A stretch of 47,931 bases of DNA from Deltaproteobacteria bacterium (GTDB lineage Bacteria > Desulfobacterota > Desulfobulbia > Desulfobulbales > S012-135), in contig WFOD01000090.1 of assembly GCA_015488275.1 (NCBI GenBank), positions 1-47,931 of the forward strand. The letters run 5' to 3'. Both the position numbers and the translations under genes were made by a program. Below the pieces are notes generated by a model that saw only the letters and a program-made list of their open reading frames with translations, was not told the DNA's origin and did not search any database. Below, one piece after another: positions 36,798 through 45,560 of this stretch (positions are counted from its first letter, which is position 1; every line of letters begins with the position of its first letter).

Positions 36798-36953
36798 CAG
36801 TCCGTCGAAAAAGCCATCCCTGGCTTTTTCGACCACGGTTGGCCAGAACCGAGTTCCGTCCAACCTCGCGAATTCCTTAGCTCTTTCAGAGCTGGCGGAA
36901 TTCGGCGGCACATCCCTGTGCCGCACCCAGCCCGTTTTTCAACGGGCTGCTAG
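36794..36953. repeat. five-hairpin intergenic repeat element, full copy, bounded by CTAG
   Basis: Ends CTAGCAGTCCGTCGAAAAA / inverted CTAGCAGCCCGTTGAAAAA; hairpins at 36804-36833, 36837-36865, 36870-36903, 36905-36924, 36929-36948. Confidence 0.85.
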
Positions 36954-38233
36954 AATGTCCGCCGGTTGAAGGGGCTGTAATCGGTCTGGTTCACACCGCC
37001 GCTGCCGGTAATGGCGCCGTGATAGTGGCAGCGGCTGCAATCCTGGGGATAGCCGCCGTGGCAGGTGCTACATGCCCGTCTGGCGTAGGCGCTGTCGTTG
37101 GTGAAGTGATGGATGTCCTGCCAGGTATTGGTGGTGTTGTCATGGCACCGTTCGCAAAGATAGCTGAAGGTGGAGCCGGTGGTGGTGGTGATCGCGCCGG
37201 CCAGCGCGCCGCCGTTGACTTCCTGCCGCAGGAGATAGGGATTGGATGAGCCGTGCGGCTCGTGGCAGTCAAGGCAGGAGAGCACGTAGCCGAGGCTGCC
37301 GCTGCCCGCGGTATAGGGAGGCAGCATATCGATATATTCGTCGGCGCTGCCCAGGCCGTGTTTCTCGTTCGCCCAGTCGATCTGCCGCAGATTGCGGCCC
37401 AGGTTGGTGCTGTAGATCGTGTTGGTCGCGTTGTGGCAATCCGTGCAGAAGGTGACGAAATCGGTGAGGTTGGCGCCGTCTTGGGTGGTGGAGCCGTCCG
37501 GCTCGTAGGTGGAGGTCGAGCCGAAACGGTAGGGCGCCTGATAGGCGGAGGTGTAGCTGTTCATCCGCTCGCTCGCGTCGTCGCCCCACAGGGGCCAGGG
37601 ATTGCCTCCGTGTTGCCTGGGGCGGGAGATGAGCCAGCCGCGGGTGGTGGAGGACTTGGTCGCATTGGGTGCGTTTTCTGGATCGCCCTGCGCTGCGTGC
37701 GGGTTGTGGCAGGCGACGCATGGATTGGCGTCCGCGGCGTAGCCCCATGACTGGCTGGCGATAAAGGTCTGGATGTCGCTGAGGTTGTGCGAACTGCCGG
37801 GAGAGGTGAAGGCAAACGACTCCTGGACGTCGTTGAGGGTGTCCGAGGTCCAGCCGCCGGCCCGGTAGGCGTAGCTCCGATTGGTGATCGCGCCACCTGT
37901 TTGGCGGCTGCCGGTGTCCACATGGCAGTCGAAACAAAGCGATGTGCTTTGATTGGTGAACGGCGTGGTGAACAGGAGAAACGAGGAAGGCGAGCCATCC
38001 GCAGGAGCTGGTTCGCTTCCCTGGATACTGGCGTGGGGTTCGTGGCAGTGAGCGCAGTTGCCCTGGGCGTAGCCAAGGGCGGCGGTGGATGTGCGGCTGA
38101 CGCCGTTGGCGCTGTCGCCATGCGCGGACAGAAGATAGGATCCGGCCTGGACGGGGCTGGCAGGGATGAGAATGACAAGGATAGGGAAAGCGGCGGCAGG
38201 TAAGACGGAGAGGTTGCGCTGTGATAGGCTCAT
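36950..38233 (-). CDS. secreted multiheme c-type cytochrome with eight CXXCH motifs
   Basis: Signal peptide; CAHCH, CFDCH, CVACH, CTDCH, CLDCH, CERCH, CSTCH, CSRCH. Confidence 0.9.
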   Translation of the reverse strand: MSLSQRNLSVLPAAAFPILVILIPASPVQAGSYLLSAHGDSANGVSRTSTAALGYAQGNCAHCHEPHASIQGSEPAPADGSPSSFLLFTTPFTNQSTSLCFDCHVDTGSRQTGGAITNRSYAYRAGGWTSDTLNDVQESFAFTSPGSSHNLSDIQTFIASQSWGYAADANPCVACHNPHAAQGDPENAPNATKSSTTRGWLISRPRQHGGNPWPLWGDDASERMNSYTSAYQAPYRFGSTSTYEPDGSTTQDGANLTDFVTFCTDCHNATNTIYSTNLGRNLRQIDWANEKHGLGSADEYIDMLPPYTAGSGSLGYVLSCLDCHEPHGSSNPYLLRQEVNGGALAGAITTTTGSTFSYLCERCHDNTTNTWQDIHHFTNDSAYARRACSTCHGGYPQDCSRCHYHGAITGSGGVNQTDYSPFNRRTF

Positions 38234-38413
38234 CGTAAAAAACGTGCTCAATGAAGGGTGCCCCTCTCCTCTTTCCACTGCTCCCGTCAACAGTGGCCAA
38301 CTATAAATATAGCTGATTTTTTCAAGTGATGGAATGGGAAAAGGCCGCCCGCTGGGGCCTTGTCCGTGCTTTGGCCGGTCCCGCCGCGCCGATCTCTCGC
38401 CCCCCGGCGGTTA

Positions 38414-38629
38414 TCAGCGGTGCAGGCCGTAACGCGCCAGCTTGAGCAGGAGAAGGAGCCACGGCGCGCCGTGCAGCGCCAAGTCGAACCAGTCGATGGG
38501 GCGCAGGGGCCTGTGCTGGGCCAGCATCTGAAGCTTCTCCCACAGGTGGGGTGGATGGAAGGGCGCGAGGCCCAGGGTGAGGCAGAGGAGCACGGCAAGA
38601 GGCCAGGAAATGGAGTCGAGCAAGCTCAT
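38414..38629 (-). CDS. small (71 aa) hydrophobic protein
   Basis: ATG at 38629 right after the DUF445 stop; two hydrophobic segments (SISWPLAVLLCLTLGLAPF, APWLLLLLKLARY). Confidence 0.6.
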   Translation of the reverse strand: MSLLDSISWPLAVLLCLTLGLAPFHPPHLWEKLQMLAQHRPLRPIDWFDLALHGAPWLLLLLKLARYGLHR

Positions 38630-38631
38630 GG

Positions 38632-40218
38632 TTACAGCAGCAGCAGCAGCAGCAGCAGGTTGACAAGCCCGATGAGAAAGCCGAGTAACCCGCCAAACAG
38701 GTTGATATACGTAAACTGTTCCCGCATGATGCCCATGAGGAGTTCTTCAAGGCGCAGCAAGTCGAGCTTGTTGACCTTGCGGGCGATGAGCGTTTTGATG
38801 TCGAGCCCGTCCACCAGGTGGGGTACCTCGCGGACCAACAGCGCGCTGGCCCGTTGTTGCAACCAGCCGCTGATCCCTTCCCGCACCGTGCGGGGCAAGA
38901 AATCCCGCAGGCGGCCGACAGGCCGGGCGAGGAGAGCGCGTTCCAGCAGAGATGCGGCCATCTCGTCCAGAAAGCGGCGAAAGGTCGAGGTGCCGAGCGC
39001 GGCCTGGAGTTCGTCGGCCAGCCAGGTCTGGGCGGCGGAGAGCCGGTCGTCGCCGAACACAGCGCCGCATACCCGGCCAAACGGTTCTTTTGCCACGTCG
39101 GTGAGGTGCTGCTGGAGGAGATCGGCGATACGCTTGGCCGTGGCCGGCTTGGCCAGCCAACTGGCGGCAAGGGCGGCCACATGGTTGGTGAGGCCGGTGA
39201 GCCGTTCTTCTCCCAGTCGGTCGAGGTGGCGGCCGATGGGCTGCTGGAGCGCTTCGTCGGTCTTGTCTTTCGCTAAGTCGGCCAGCCGCCGGACGGTGGC
39301 CGGATCTTTGAGCCAGGCGGCGATTTCTTCGCCGTGCTCGGCCAGATAGCGCTCCACTTGGCCGGCGAGGGTGGCCGTGTCCAAAAAGCCGCCCAGCAGG
39401 GCGGCCACAGGGCCGAGGGAGTCGAGAAAACTGCTCACCGCGGCCACAAGACGCTCCGCGATCCGTTGGCGGACCACCGGATCGGCGAGCAGACCGCCGA
39501 GATGATCGAGAAGCGCGGGAACCTCGGCGGCGACGGCCGCCAGGATCGCCTGCCGGGTCGCATCGGGTAGCAGATCGGCGAGAGAGCGGCCGTCTTGCCG
39601 CAAGGTGTGGCAGAGTCGGCGCAACTCGCCGGCCAGCCATTTTTCCGTCCGTTCTGCGGCCAGGAGCCGGTGCATCGCCTGTTCGACAAACCGCAACAGG
39701 CCCTCGGTGGCCTCGGCGTCGAGCACCGAACGCCACGGCCGGTTGCACAGACCGCTGCCGCCTTGCGCCAACAGGTCGTCCAACCGCGAGCGGAAGTCGG
39801 GGCCGCAGAGATATTCTTGCAGGAGCCTGACCCCGCGCCGCCGCAGGATCTTGACTCCGGCGTCGAACGCTGGCCGAAAGCGGTCCGGCATTAGGGAGGG
39901 CAACGGGCCAAGATCGCGGTCCAGCAGTTCGGCGGTCCAGCCGTCGATCACCCGGTGCAGCTCGGCTTGGAACTTGGGCGCTTCCACGGCCCGCTGGATG
40001 TCGCCTGGGGTGAGCAGGTGGCCGCCCACCATGCTCCCGATGTTCTCGGCCAGTTGTCGCCGTCGGCTGGGGATCACCCCTGGAGTCAACGGCACCCGCA
40101 GACCAAAGACGCGCCACGGCCGCAAGGGGCGAAAGAGCATGCGGATGGCAATGGTGTTTGTCAGGTAGCCGATGGCCGCGCCGACGAGTGGCGGGGCAAG
40201 GAGATCCAGCGGCAACAT
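38632..40218 (-). CDS. DUF445 family membrane protein
   Basis: LVGAAIGYLTNTIAIRMLFRPLRPWRVFGLRVPLTPGVIPSRRRQLAENIG and C-terminal FTYINLFGGLLGFLIGLVN. Confidence 0.9.
   Translation of the reverse strand: MLPLDLLAPPLVGAAIGYLTNTIAIRMLFRPLRPWRVFGLRVPLTPGVIPSRRRQLAENIGSMVGGHLLTPGDIQRAVEAPKFQAELHRVIDGWTAELLDRDLGPLPSLMPDRFRPAFDAGVKILRRRGVRLLQEYLCGPDFRSRLDDLLAQGGSGLCNRPWRSVLDAEATEGLLRFVEQAMHRLLAAERTEKWLAGELRRLCHTLRQDGRSLADLLPDATRQAILAAVAAEVPALLDHLGGLLADPVVRQRIAERLVAAVSSFLDSLGPVAALLGGFLDTATLAGQVERYLAEHGEEIAAWLKDPATVRRLADLAKDKTDEALQQPIGRHLDRLGEERLTGLTNHVAALAASWLAKPATAKRIADLLQQHLTDVAKEPFGRVCGAVFGDDRLSAAQTWLADELQAALGTSTFRRFLDEMAASLLERALLARPVGRLRDFLPRTVREGISGWLQQRASALLVREVPHLVDGLDIKTLIARKVNKLDLLRLEELLMGIMREQFTYINLFGGLLGFLIGLVNLLLLLLLL
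38635..38658. repeat. (CAG)8 / (CTG)8 trinucleotide repeat at 3' end of DUF445 gene
   Basis: cagcagcagcagcagcagcagcag, encoding eight terminal Leu residues on the minus strand. Confidence 0.95.
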
Positions 40219-40221
40219 GGG

Positions 40222-41901
40222 CTAGGGGCGCAGGGTGCGGGCAAGGGTTTCGTCCACCGCCAGGGCGAGACGCATGTTGCGGCGGATAAACGTTTCAGAA
40301 AGATAGTCGCGGTTGCTGTCGATCACGGCCCGCAGCGCATCGAGATCGCCCTGTTCGGCCATGTGCTGGAGGCGGCCTAACTCGGTGATGAAGTCGCGCA
40401 CCACGTCCATGCCGCAGCCCGGTGCGGCCAGGATCTCGGCATAGGTCCGGTCGTTCTGGGCATGGATACGGGCCAGGGCCAGGAGGGTGTAGAGCGAGGT
40501 GAGGGTGGCGTGGTCGCCGGTGGCCGTTGCCGTGAGTCCGTGAGCCGCCAGGGTGCGGGCCAGGGCCACGGAGATGAGGGTGGGCAGTTTTTGCACCACG
40601 CCCATGAACCGGTCGTGCTCCTCTGCCGAGTCCACCAGGATGTCGGCCCCGTGCTTGTAGAGGAACCCTTCGAATTCGCTACAGAACGCGCCGCTGCGCG
40701 CGGTGCGCACCACCACGGCGGTCTTGTTCTTCATCGCCACCGCCTTGGGGCCCCAGAGGTTGTGCACCAGCATGAGTTCCACCCCGGGCCGGGTATGGGC
40801 CAGGGCGGTGTCCACGATCTCCGCCGCCGCGCCGGCGAGCAGGATCAGGGCCTGGCCCTCCCGCAGCCGGGGGCCGTACCGCTGGATCGTTGCCGGCGTG
40901 GCGCTGATCGGCACGCAGATCACCACCACATCCACCTGGTCGATCATCTCTTCCGGCGTCAGAGGCGAGGTACGGCCGGAGAGCAGGGTGCGGTAGCCTT
41001 CGCTGGCCAGCCGATCGGCAAACCATTGGCTCATGGCGCCGGTGCCGATGAAGCCGAACGACTCGATGAGTTTGCTCCGCATGTCCACCCGCGGAAAGCT
41101 GCCGAGCACCGTGATCGCTCCTGGGACCTGGATCACCTCCTGTTCGATGCGGGCCAAGGCCGTCTGCACCGTTTCATCCTCCATATGGCCCTCAACCTCT
41201 ACATAGATCCGTAATTCCTGTGTCTTGACGTCCGCGTCGGAGCGCAGATCCAGGATGTTGATCCCCCGGCGGGTGAACTCGCCCAGGATATCGAACAACA
41301 GGCCCACGCGGTCCTTGAGCGGCGCGGTGAGCATGGCTGTGGCGTCGTAGCCGGTGCGGGCCGCCGGCCGCCGGCCGATGACCGCGTATCGGGTCCGGTT
41401 GTGACTGACGATCTCCCGGTCGCGGATCACGAGGTTGCGGGCCTTGAGCACCTCTTCCGCCTCGATCACTCCCCAGGAGCGTCGGTCCTCCCGCCGCACC
41501 GCCCGGATGGCTGCATCGATATCCTGGACCGTGACGAGATCGCTTGAGGGAAAGCGTTCGGCGATGTACTCCTCGGCTTGACGGAGCGCTGATCCGGTGC
41601 CCACCAAGGTGGAGAGCGGGGTCCTGTCGTCCACCGCGCCCAGGGAAAGATGGATGGGCAGCACCACGTTGCCGCACCAGGCAAGGCCGTTGAGCGCGGC
41701 CATGCGGCGGAAAAAACCGCGATGTTCGCCTTCGCGGGTGTTGTACACCGGCAAAAGAAGGAAATCGGCCCTGCCGTCGCGCACCGCCGCCAGGGCTGCG
41801 GCGGGTGAAGCACAGGGCAGGATGTCGGCGTCGCTGTCGTGGAGCTGGGCCGCTTGCCAGGGATGGGCGCCGGGCGGGCCGGTGATGGCGATGGTGCTCA
41901 T
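40222..41901 (-). CDS. fused prephenate dehydratase-like/ACT/prephenate dehydrogenase protein
   Basis: N-term ITGPPGAHPWQAAQL, LLPVYNTREGEHRG, HNRTRYAVIGRR; ACT segment DRVGLLFDILGEFTRRGINILDLRSD; C-term NAD-binding IESFGFIGTGAMSQWFADRLASEGYRTLLSGR. Confidence 0.85.
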   Translation of the reverse strand: MSTIAITGPPGAHPWQAAQLHDSDADILPCASPAAALAAVRDGRADFLLLPVYNTREGEHRGFFRRMAALNGLAWCGNVVLPIHLSLGAVDDRTPLSTLVGTGSALRQAEEYIAERFPSSDLVTVQDIDAAIRAVRREDRRSWGVIEAEEVLKARNLVIRDREIVSHNRTRYAVIGRRPAARTGYDATAMLTAPLKDRVGLLFDILGEFTRRGINILDLRSDADVKTQELRIYVEVEGHMEDETVQTALARIEQEVIQVPGAITVLGSFPRVDMRSKLIESFGFIGTGAMSQWFADRLASEGYRTLLSGRTSPLTPEEMIDQVDVVVICVPISATPATIQRYGPRLREGQALILLAGAAAEIVDTALAHTRPGVELMLVHNLWGPKAVAMKNKTAVVVRTARSGAFCSEFEGFLYKHGADILVDSAEEHDRFMGVVQKLPTLISVALARTLAAHGLTATATGDHATLTSLYTLLALARIHAQNDRTYAEILAAPGCGMDVVRDFITELGRLQHMAEQGDLDALRAVIDSNRDYLSETFIRRNMRLALAVDETLARTLRP

Positions 41902-42022
41902 GGCCTGATTCGCTTGCAGAGGTTCAGGTTGAGGGAGTGGCCGGGAGGCGGTATCCTACCACGGCCGATTTTCCCTTGGCAACCGGTTTCCGGCCGGTCG
42001 CCGCCAGAGCCGCGAGAACCGT

Positions 42023-45004
42023 ATGTCCCGTGTCGCAGAGTATATCGCCGCCCTCAAGGAATCGCCACGCTATGGACCGCAAGTGGCGCACCACCGGGTA
42101 TTGCCAGAGCGGCCGGCCGAGTACGCCGATCCCGCTGTTCCTTTCCCCCCGGAGCTGACCGGCCTTCTCGCCCAACGGGGCATCGAGCGGCTGTACCGGC
42201 ATCAGGCGGAAAGTCTTGATCTTGTGCGGGCTGGCCGGCATCTCATGGCGGCCACGCCCACGGCCAGCGGCAAGTCCTTGATCTACAACCTGCCGGTGCT
42301 CGAGGCCTGCCTGGCCGACTCCCGCACCGCCGCCCTCTACCTCTTTCCGCTCAAGGCCTTGGCCCAAGATCAACTCCGCGCCTTGGAAGAGTTGTCCGCC
42401 GGTCTGCCGGCAGGGCAACGGCCGCGGGCCGCCATTGTGGACGGCGACACCTCGGACTACCAGCGGCGGAAGCTGCGGGCTGATCCGCCCAACATCCTGT
42501 TGACCAACCCGGATATGCTCCATCTGTCGCTGCTGGGCTATCACGACCGTTGGGCCCTTTTCTGGCCGCGGCTGCGGTATGTGATCGTGGATGAGGTGCA
42601 TACCTGCCGGGGGGTGTTCGGCTCCCACATGGCCTGGCTGCTGCGCCGCCTCTGGCGGATCTGCCGGGCGTATGGCGCACAAGCCCAGTGTGTCATGTCG
42701 TCGGCCACGGTTGGTAATCCCGCTGCCCTGGCGCGGGATCTGCTCGGGCAGGAGGTGGCGGTGGTCACGGGGAGCGGCGCGCCCCGGGGGCCCCAACACT
42801 TTGTGTTCATCGATCCGCTCGAGGGCGCGCCGGCTGCGGCCTGCGAGCTGCTGATCGCCGCCGTCCACCGCGGCCTGCGGACCATCGTCTACACCGGTTC
42901 GCGCAAGGTGGCCGAACTGGTGTCGATGTGGGCCCGCCGGCGTTTGGCCCGTCACCGCCTGACGGCCAAGGTGTCGCCGTACCGGGCCGGCTACCTGCCC
43001 GAGGAGCGGCGGGAGATCGAGGCGCAGCTCGCCCGGGGCGACCTGCTCGCCGTGGTGTCCACCAGCGCCTTGGAATTGGGGATCGATATCGGCGACCTTG
43101 ACTGCTGCCTGCTCGTGGGCTATCCAGGCACGGTGATGACCACCTGGCAGCGGAGCGGCCGGGTCGGCCGGCGGTTGCAACCGAGCCTCACCGTGCTGAT
43201 TGGCCAGGAAGACGCGCTCGACGCCTACTTCATGCGCCATCCTGAGGCCTTTTTCTCGCGGCCAGTGGAGGATGCGGTGGTCAATCCCGCCAATCCGGTG
43301 ATCATGGCCGATCACCTGACGTGCGCCGCCGCCGAATTGCCGTTGGCCGAAGAAGAGCCCCTGTTGGCCGACGCCGATGTGCGCCGGGCCGTGGCCGGGC
43401 TGGAGCAATGCGGCCGGTTGTTGCCCGCTGCCGCCGGCAGCCGCTGGCATGCGGCGCGGCGTTATCCGCACCGGGAGGTCAGTCTCCGGGGGACGGGGAC
43501 CGCCTACCGGATCTATGCCGAACCAGAACGCCGCTTGCTGGGCGAGGTGGACGGCTACCGGTGTCTGCGGGAATGTCATCCAGGGGCGGTGTACCTCCAC
43601 CGTGGCGAGACCTGGGTGGTGACCTCCCTGGATGTAGAGGGGCGCGAGGTGAACGTGGCCCCGGCCAAGGTCCACTACTACACGCGGCCGCTGAGCGAGA
43701 AGACGACGGAGATCTTGGGGGTGGAGGGATGGCGCGCCGTGGGACGGGCGCGCGTCTCGTTCGGCCGGCTGCGGGTCACTGACCGCGTCGTCGCCTTCCA
43801 GCGGCGGCTGGTCCGCGGCGGCCGCCTGCTCGCCACCCACCCCCTCGATCTGCCGCCGCATGTCTTTGAAACCGAAGGGATCTGGATCGAGATCCCCGAT
43901 GATCTCCAGCAGGAGATCGTCTTGCGCCGGCTCCACTTCATGGGCGGCATCCATGCCCTGGAGCATGCGGCCATCGGCATCCTGCCGCTCATCGTGTTGT
44001 GCGACCGCAACGATGTCGGCGGCATCTCGCAGCCAGACCATCCCCAGCTCGACCAGGCAGCGGTCTTTGTGTACGACGGTCATCCTGGGGGGATGGGGCT
44101 TTGCCGCCAGGTCTTTCGCCGCGCCGAGGAGCTACTCGTCCATGCCCGCGAGGTGATCAACTCCTGCGCCTGTGAAAACGGTTGCCCGTCTTGTGTCCAT
44201 TCTCCAAAGTGCGGCTCTGGAAACCGGCCGATCGACAAGGCCGCTGCTGGATTTTTGCTCGAGGGCCTGCTCGCCCCTGGACCGGAACCAGAGGCCAGGA
44301 CCGGGCCGGATGCAGGCGTTGGCCTTTTTGCGGTGCAGGTGGAGGACAACGCCCCTGCCCCTGCATCCTGGGAGAGCCGGCGCGCGGGGCCTTTGGCGGC
44401 GGGAGGCAAGGAGGGAGCGGTGCGCCCGGTTCCGCCGGCCATCATCTGTCACTACTGCGTTTTTGACGTGGAGACCCGCCGTTCGGCCCAGGAAGTGGGC
44501 GGTTGGGGCCGCGCCGAGCGCATGGGCGTGAGTGTCGCCGTGCTCTACGATTCGCGCTTGGACGATTTTTTGGTGTTCGAAGAGCATCAGGTGGCCGGGA
44601 TGATCGATCACCTGGCCCGTTGCGACCTTGTGGTGGGATTCAACAACCGGCGGTTCGACAACCGGGTGCTCTTACCTTACGGCGGGGAGCGCCTCGCGCG
44701 GCTGCCAACCCTTGACTTGCTCGAGGAGGTGCAACGGCGGCTCAACTACCGCCTGTCCCTCGACCATCTGGCCGAATGCACCCTGGGGGCGAAGAAAAGC
44801 GGCTCAGGACTGGACGCCCTGCGCTGGTTCAAGGAGGGGAACATGGCGGCCATCGTGGAGTACTGCAAAAAAGACGTGGCCATCACCCGCGACCTCTTTC
44901 TCTTTGGCCTGGCCAACGGCTATTGGTTGTTCCGTAACAAGGCCGGGCACCTGGTGCGCTGCCCGGTGGACTACGGCGCGAGGATCACGCGGGGCGGCCG
45001 TTAA
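42023..45004 (+). CDS. DEAD/DEAH helicase with DUF1998 (MrfA/YprA-like) fused to a DEDD exonuclease domain (MrfB/YprB-like)
   Basis: ATPTASGKSLIYNLPVLEA Walker A, VIVDEVHT DEVH, CACENGCPSCVHSPKCGSGN; then CVFDVETRRSAQEVGGW, VGFNNRRFDNRVL, IVEYCKKDVAITRDLF. Confidence 0.88.
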   Translation: MSRVAEYIAALKESPRYGPQVAHHRVLPERPAEYADPAVPFPPELTGLLAQRGIERLYRHQAESLDLVRAGRHLMAATPTASGKSLIYNLPVLEACLADSRTAALYLFPLKALAQDQLRALEELSAGLPAGQRPRAAIVDGDTSDYQRRKLRADPPNILLTNPDMLHLSLLGYHDRWALFWPRLRYVIVDEVHTCRGVFGSHMAWLLRRLWRICRAYGAQAQCVMSSATVGNPAALARDLLGQEVAVVTGSGAPRGPQHFVFIDPLEGAPAAACELLIAAVHRGLRTIVYTGSRKVAELVSMWARRRLARHRLTAKVSPYRAGYLPEERREIEAQLARGDLLAVVSTSALELGIDIGDLDCCLLVGYPGTVMTTWQRSGRVGRRLQPSLTVLIGQEDALDAYFMRHPEAFFSRPVEDAVVNPANPVIMADHLTCAAAELPLAEEEPLLADADVRRAVAGLEQCGRLLPAAAGSRWHAARRYPHREVSLRGTGTAYRIYAEPERRLLGEVDGYRCLRECHPGAVYLHRGETWVVTSLDVEGREVNVAPAKVHYYTRPLSEKTTEILGVEGWRAVGRARVSFGRLRVTDRVVAFQRRLVRGGRLLATHPLDLPPHVFETEGIWIEIPDDLQQEIVLRRLHFMGGIHALEHAAIGILPLIVLCDRNDVGGISQPDHPQLDQAAVFVYDGHPGGMGLCRQVFRRAEELLVHAREVINSCACENGCPSCVHSPKCGSGNRPIDKAAAGFLLEGLLAPGPEPEARTGPDAGVGLFAVQVEDNAPAPASWESRRAGPLAAGGKEGAVRPVPPAIICHYCVFDVETRRSAQEVGGWGRAERMGVSVAVLYDSRLDDFLVFEEHQVAGMIDHLARCDLVVGFNNRRFDNRVLLPYGGERLARLPTLDLLEEVQRRLNYRLSLDHLAECTLGAKKSGSGLDALRWFKEGNMAAIVEYCKKDVAITRDLFLFGLANGYWLFRNKAGHLVRCPVDYGARITRGGR

Positions 45005-45049
45005 CAGCCCGGTGAAAAAGCCAGGGAAGGCTTTTTTCGACGAACTGTT
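45001..45049. repeat. reduced (single-hairpin) copy of the element after the helicase gene
   Basis: TTAACAGCCCGGTGAAAAAGCC agggaa GGCTTTTTTCGACGAACTGTT. Confidence 0.65.
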
Positions 45050-45059
45050 GGGGAAGGGG

Positions 45060-45509
45060 TCAGTCAGAGGGCCAGAGCAAGTTCTTGTGGATCCAGCCCG
45101 TGGTGCCGTCGGCATGGCGCACCTTCACCCAGTCGCCCTCGCGGTCCACGGGGGTGAAGACCACGCCGTACTTGACCGTGGCCACCACTTCATAGGCCTT
45201 GCCCGGTCCGATGCGCATGTTGGCCGTGCCCACCTTGACGATCACCGTCTTCTTGTTGGCGAGCAGCGGCCGGTAGATCCAGCCCTTATCACCTTCAAAA
45301 TCCACGGTGTGGGCCCACTTGCCTTTGGTTTCAAGGACCTTGAGCGGAAAGCCCTTGAACAGCTCCCAGAGGATCTCGCTCTCCGTGCTCGGCTTGGCGC
45401 GGAGATTCACCCCGTCTTTCTTGACCGATACGTACTGGGCAGCCAAGGCCGCAGTGGTGAACAGCAGGGCGGCAGCGGCAACGGTACAGGCGGTAACGAC
45501 GAAGCGCAT
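45060..45509 (-). CDS. secreted SH3-domain protein
   Basis: Signal peptide MRFVVTACTVAAAALLFTTAALA; VNLRAKPSTESEILWELFKGFPLKVLETKGKW and ANMRIGPGKAYEVVATVKYG repeats. Confidence 0.85.
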   Translation of the reverse strand: MRFVVTACTVAAAALLFTTAALAAQYVSVKKDGVNLRAKPSTESEILWELFKGFPLKVLETKGKWAHTVDFEGDKGWIYRPLLANKKTVIVKVGTANMRIGPGKAYEVVATVKYGVVFTPVDREGDWVKVRHADGTTGWIHKNLLWPSD

Positions 45510-45560
45510 GGCGGTCTCGTCCTCGATTGTCTTCAGGTTTACAGGGGCCTGACGCCTTTG

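Noticed and set aside
36567-36926. Short ORFs such as MRHRDVPPNSASSERAKEFARLDGTRFWPTVVEKARDGFFDGLL and KPSLAFSTTVGQNRVP peptides recurring in several ORFs
   Set aside because: The recurrent peptide is translation of the structured intergenic repeat, not a real protein family.
41924-44083. 719-aa minus-strand ORF opposite the helicase
   Set aside because: Antisense shadow of the clearly coding MrfA-like gene; no domain features.
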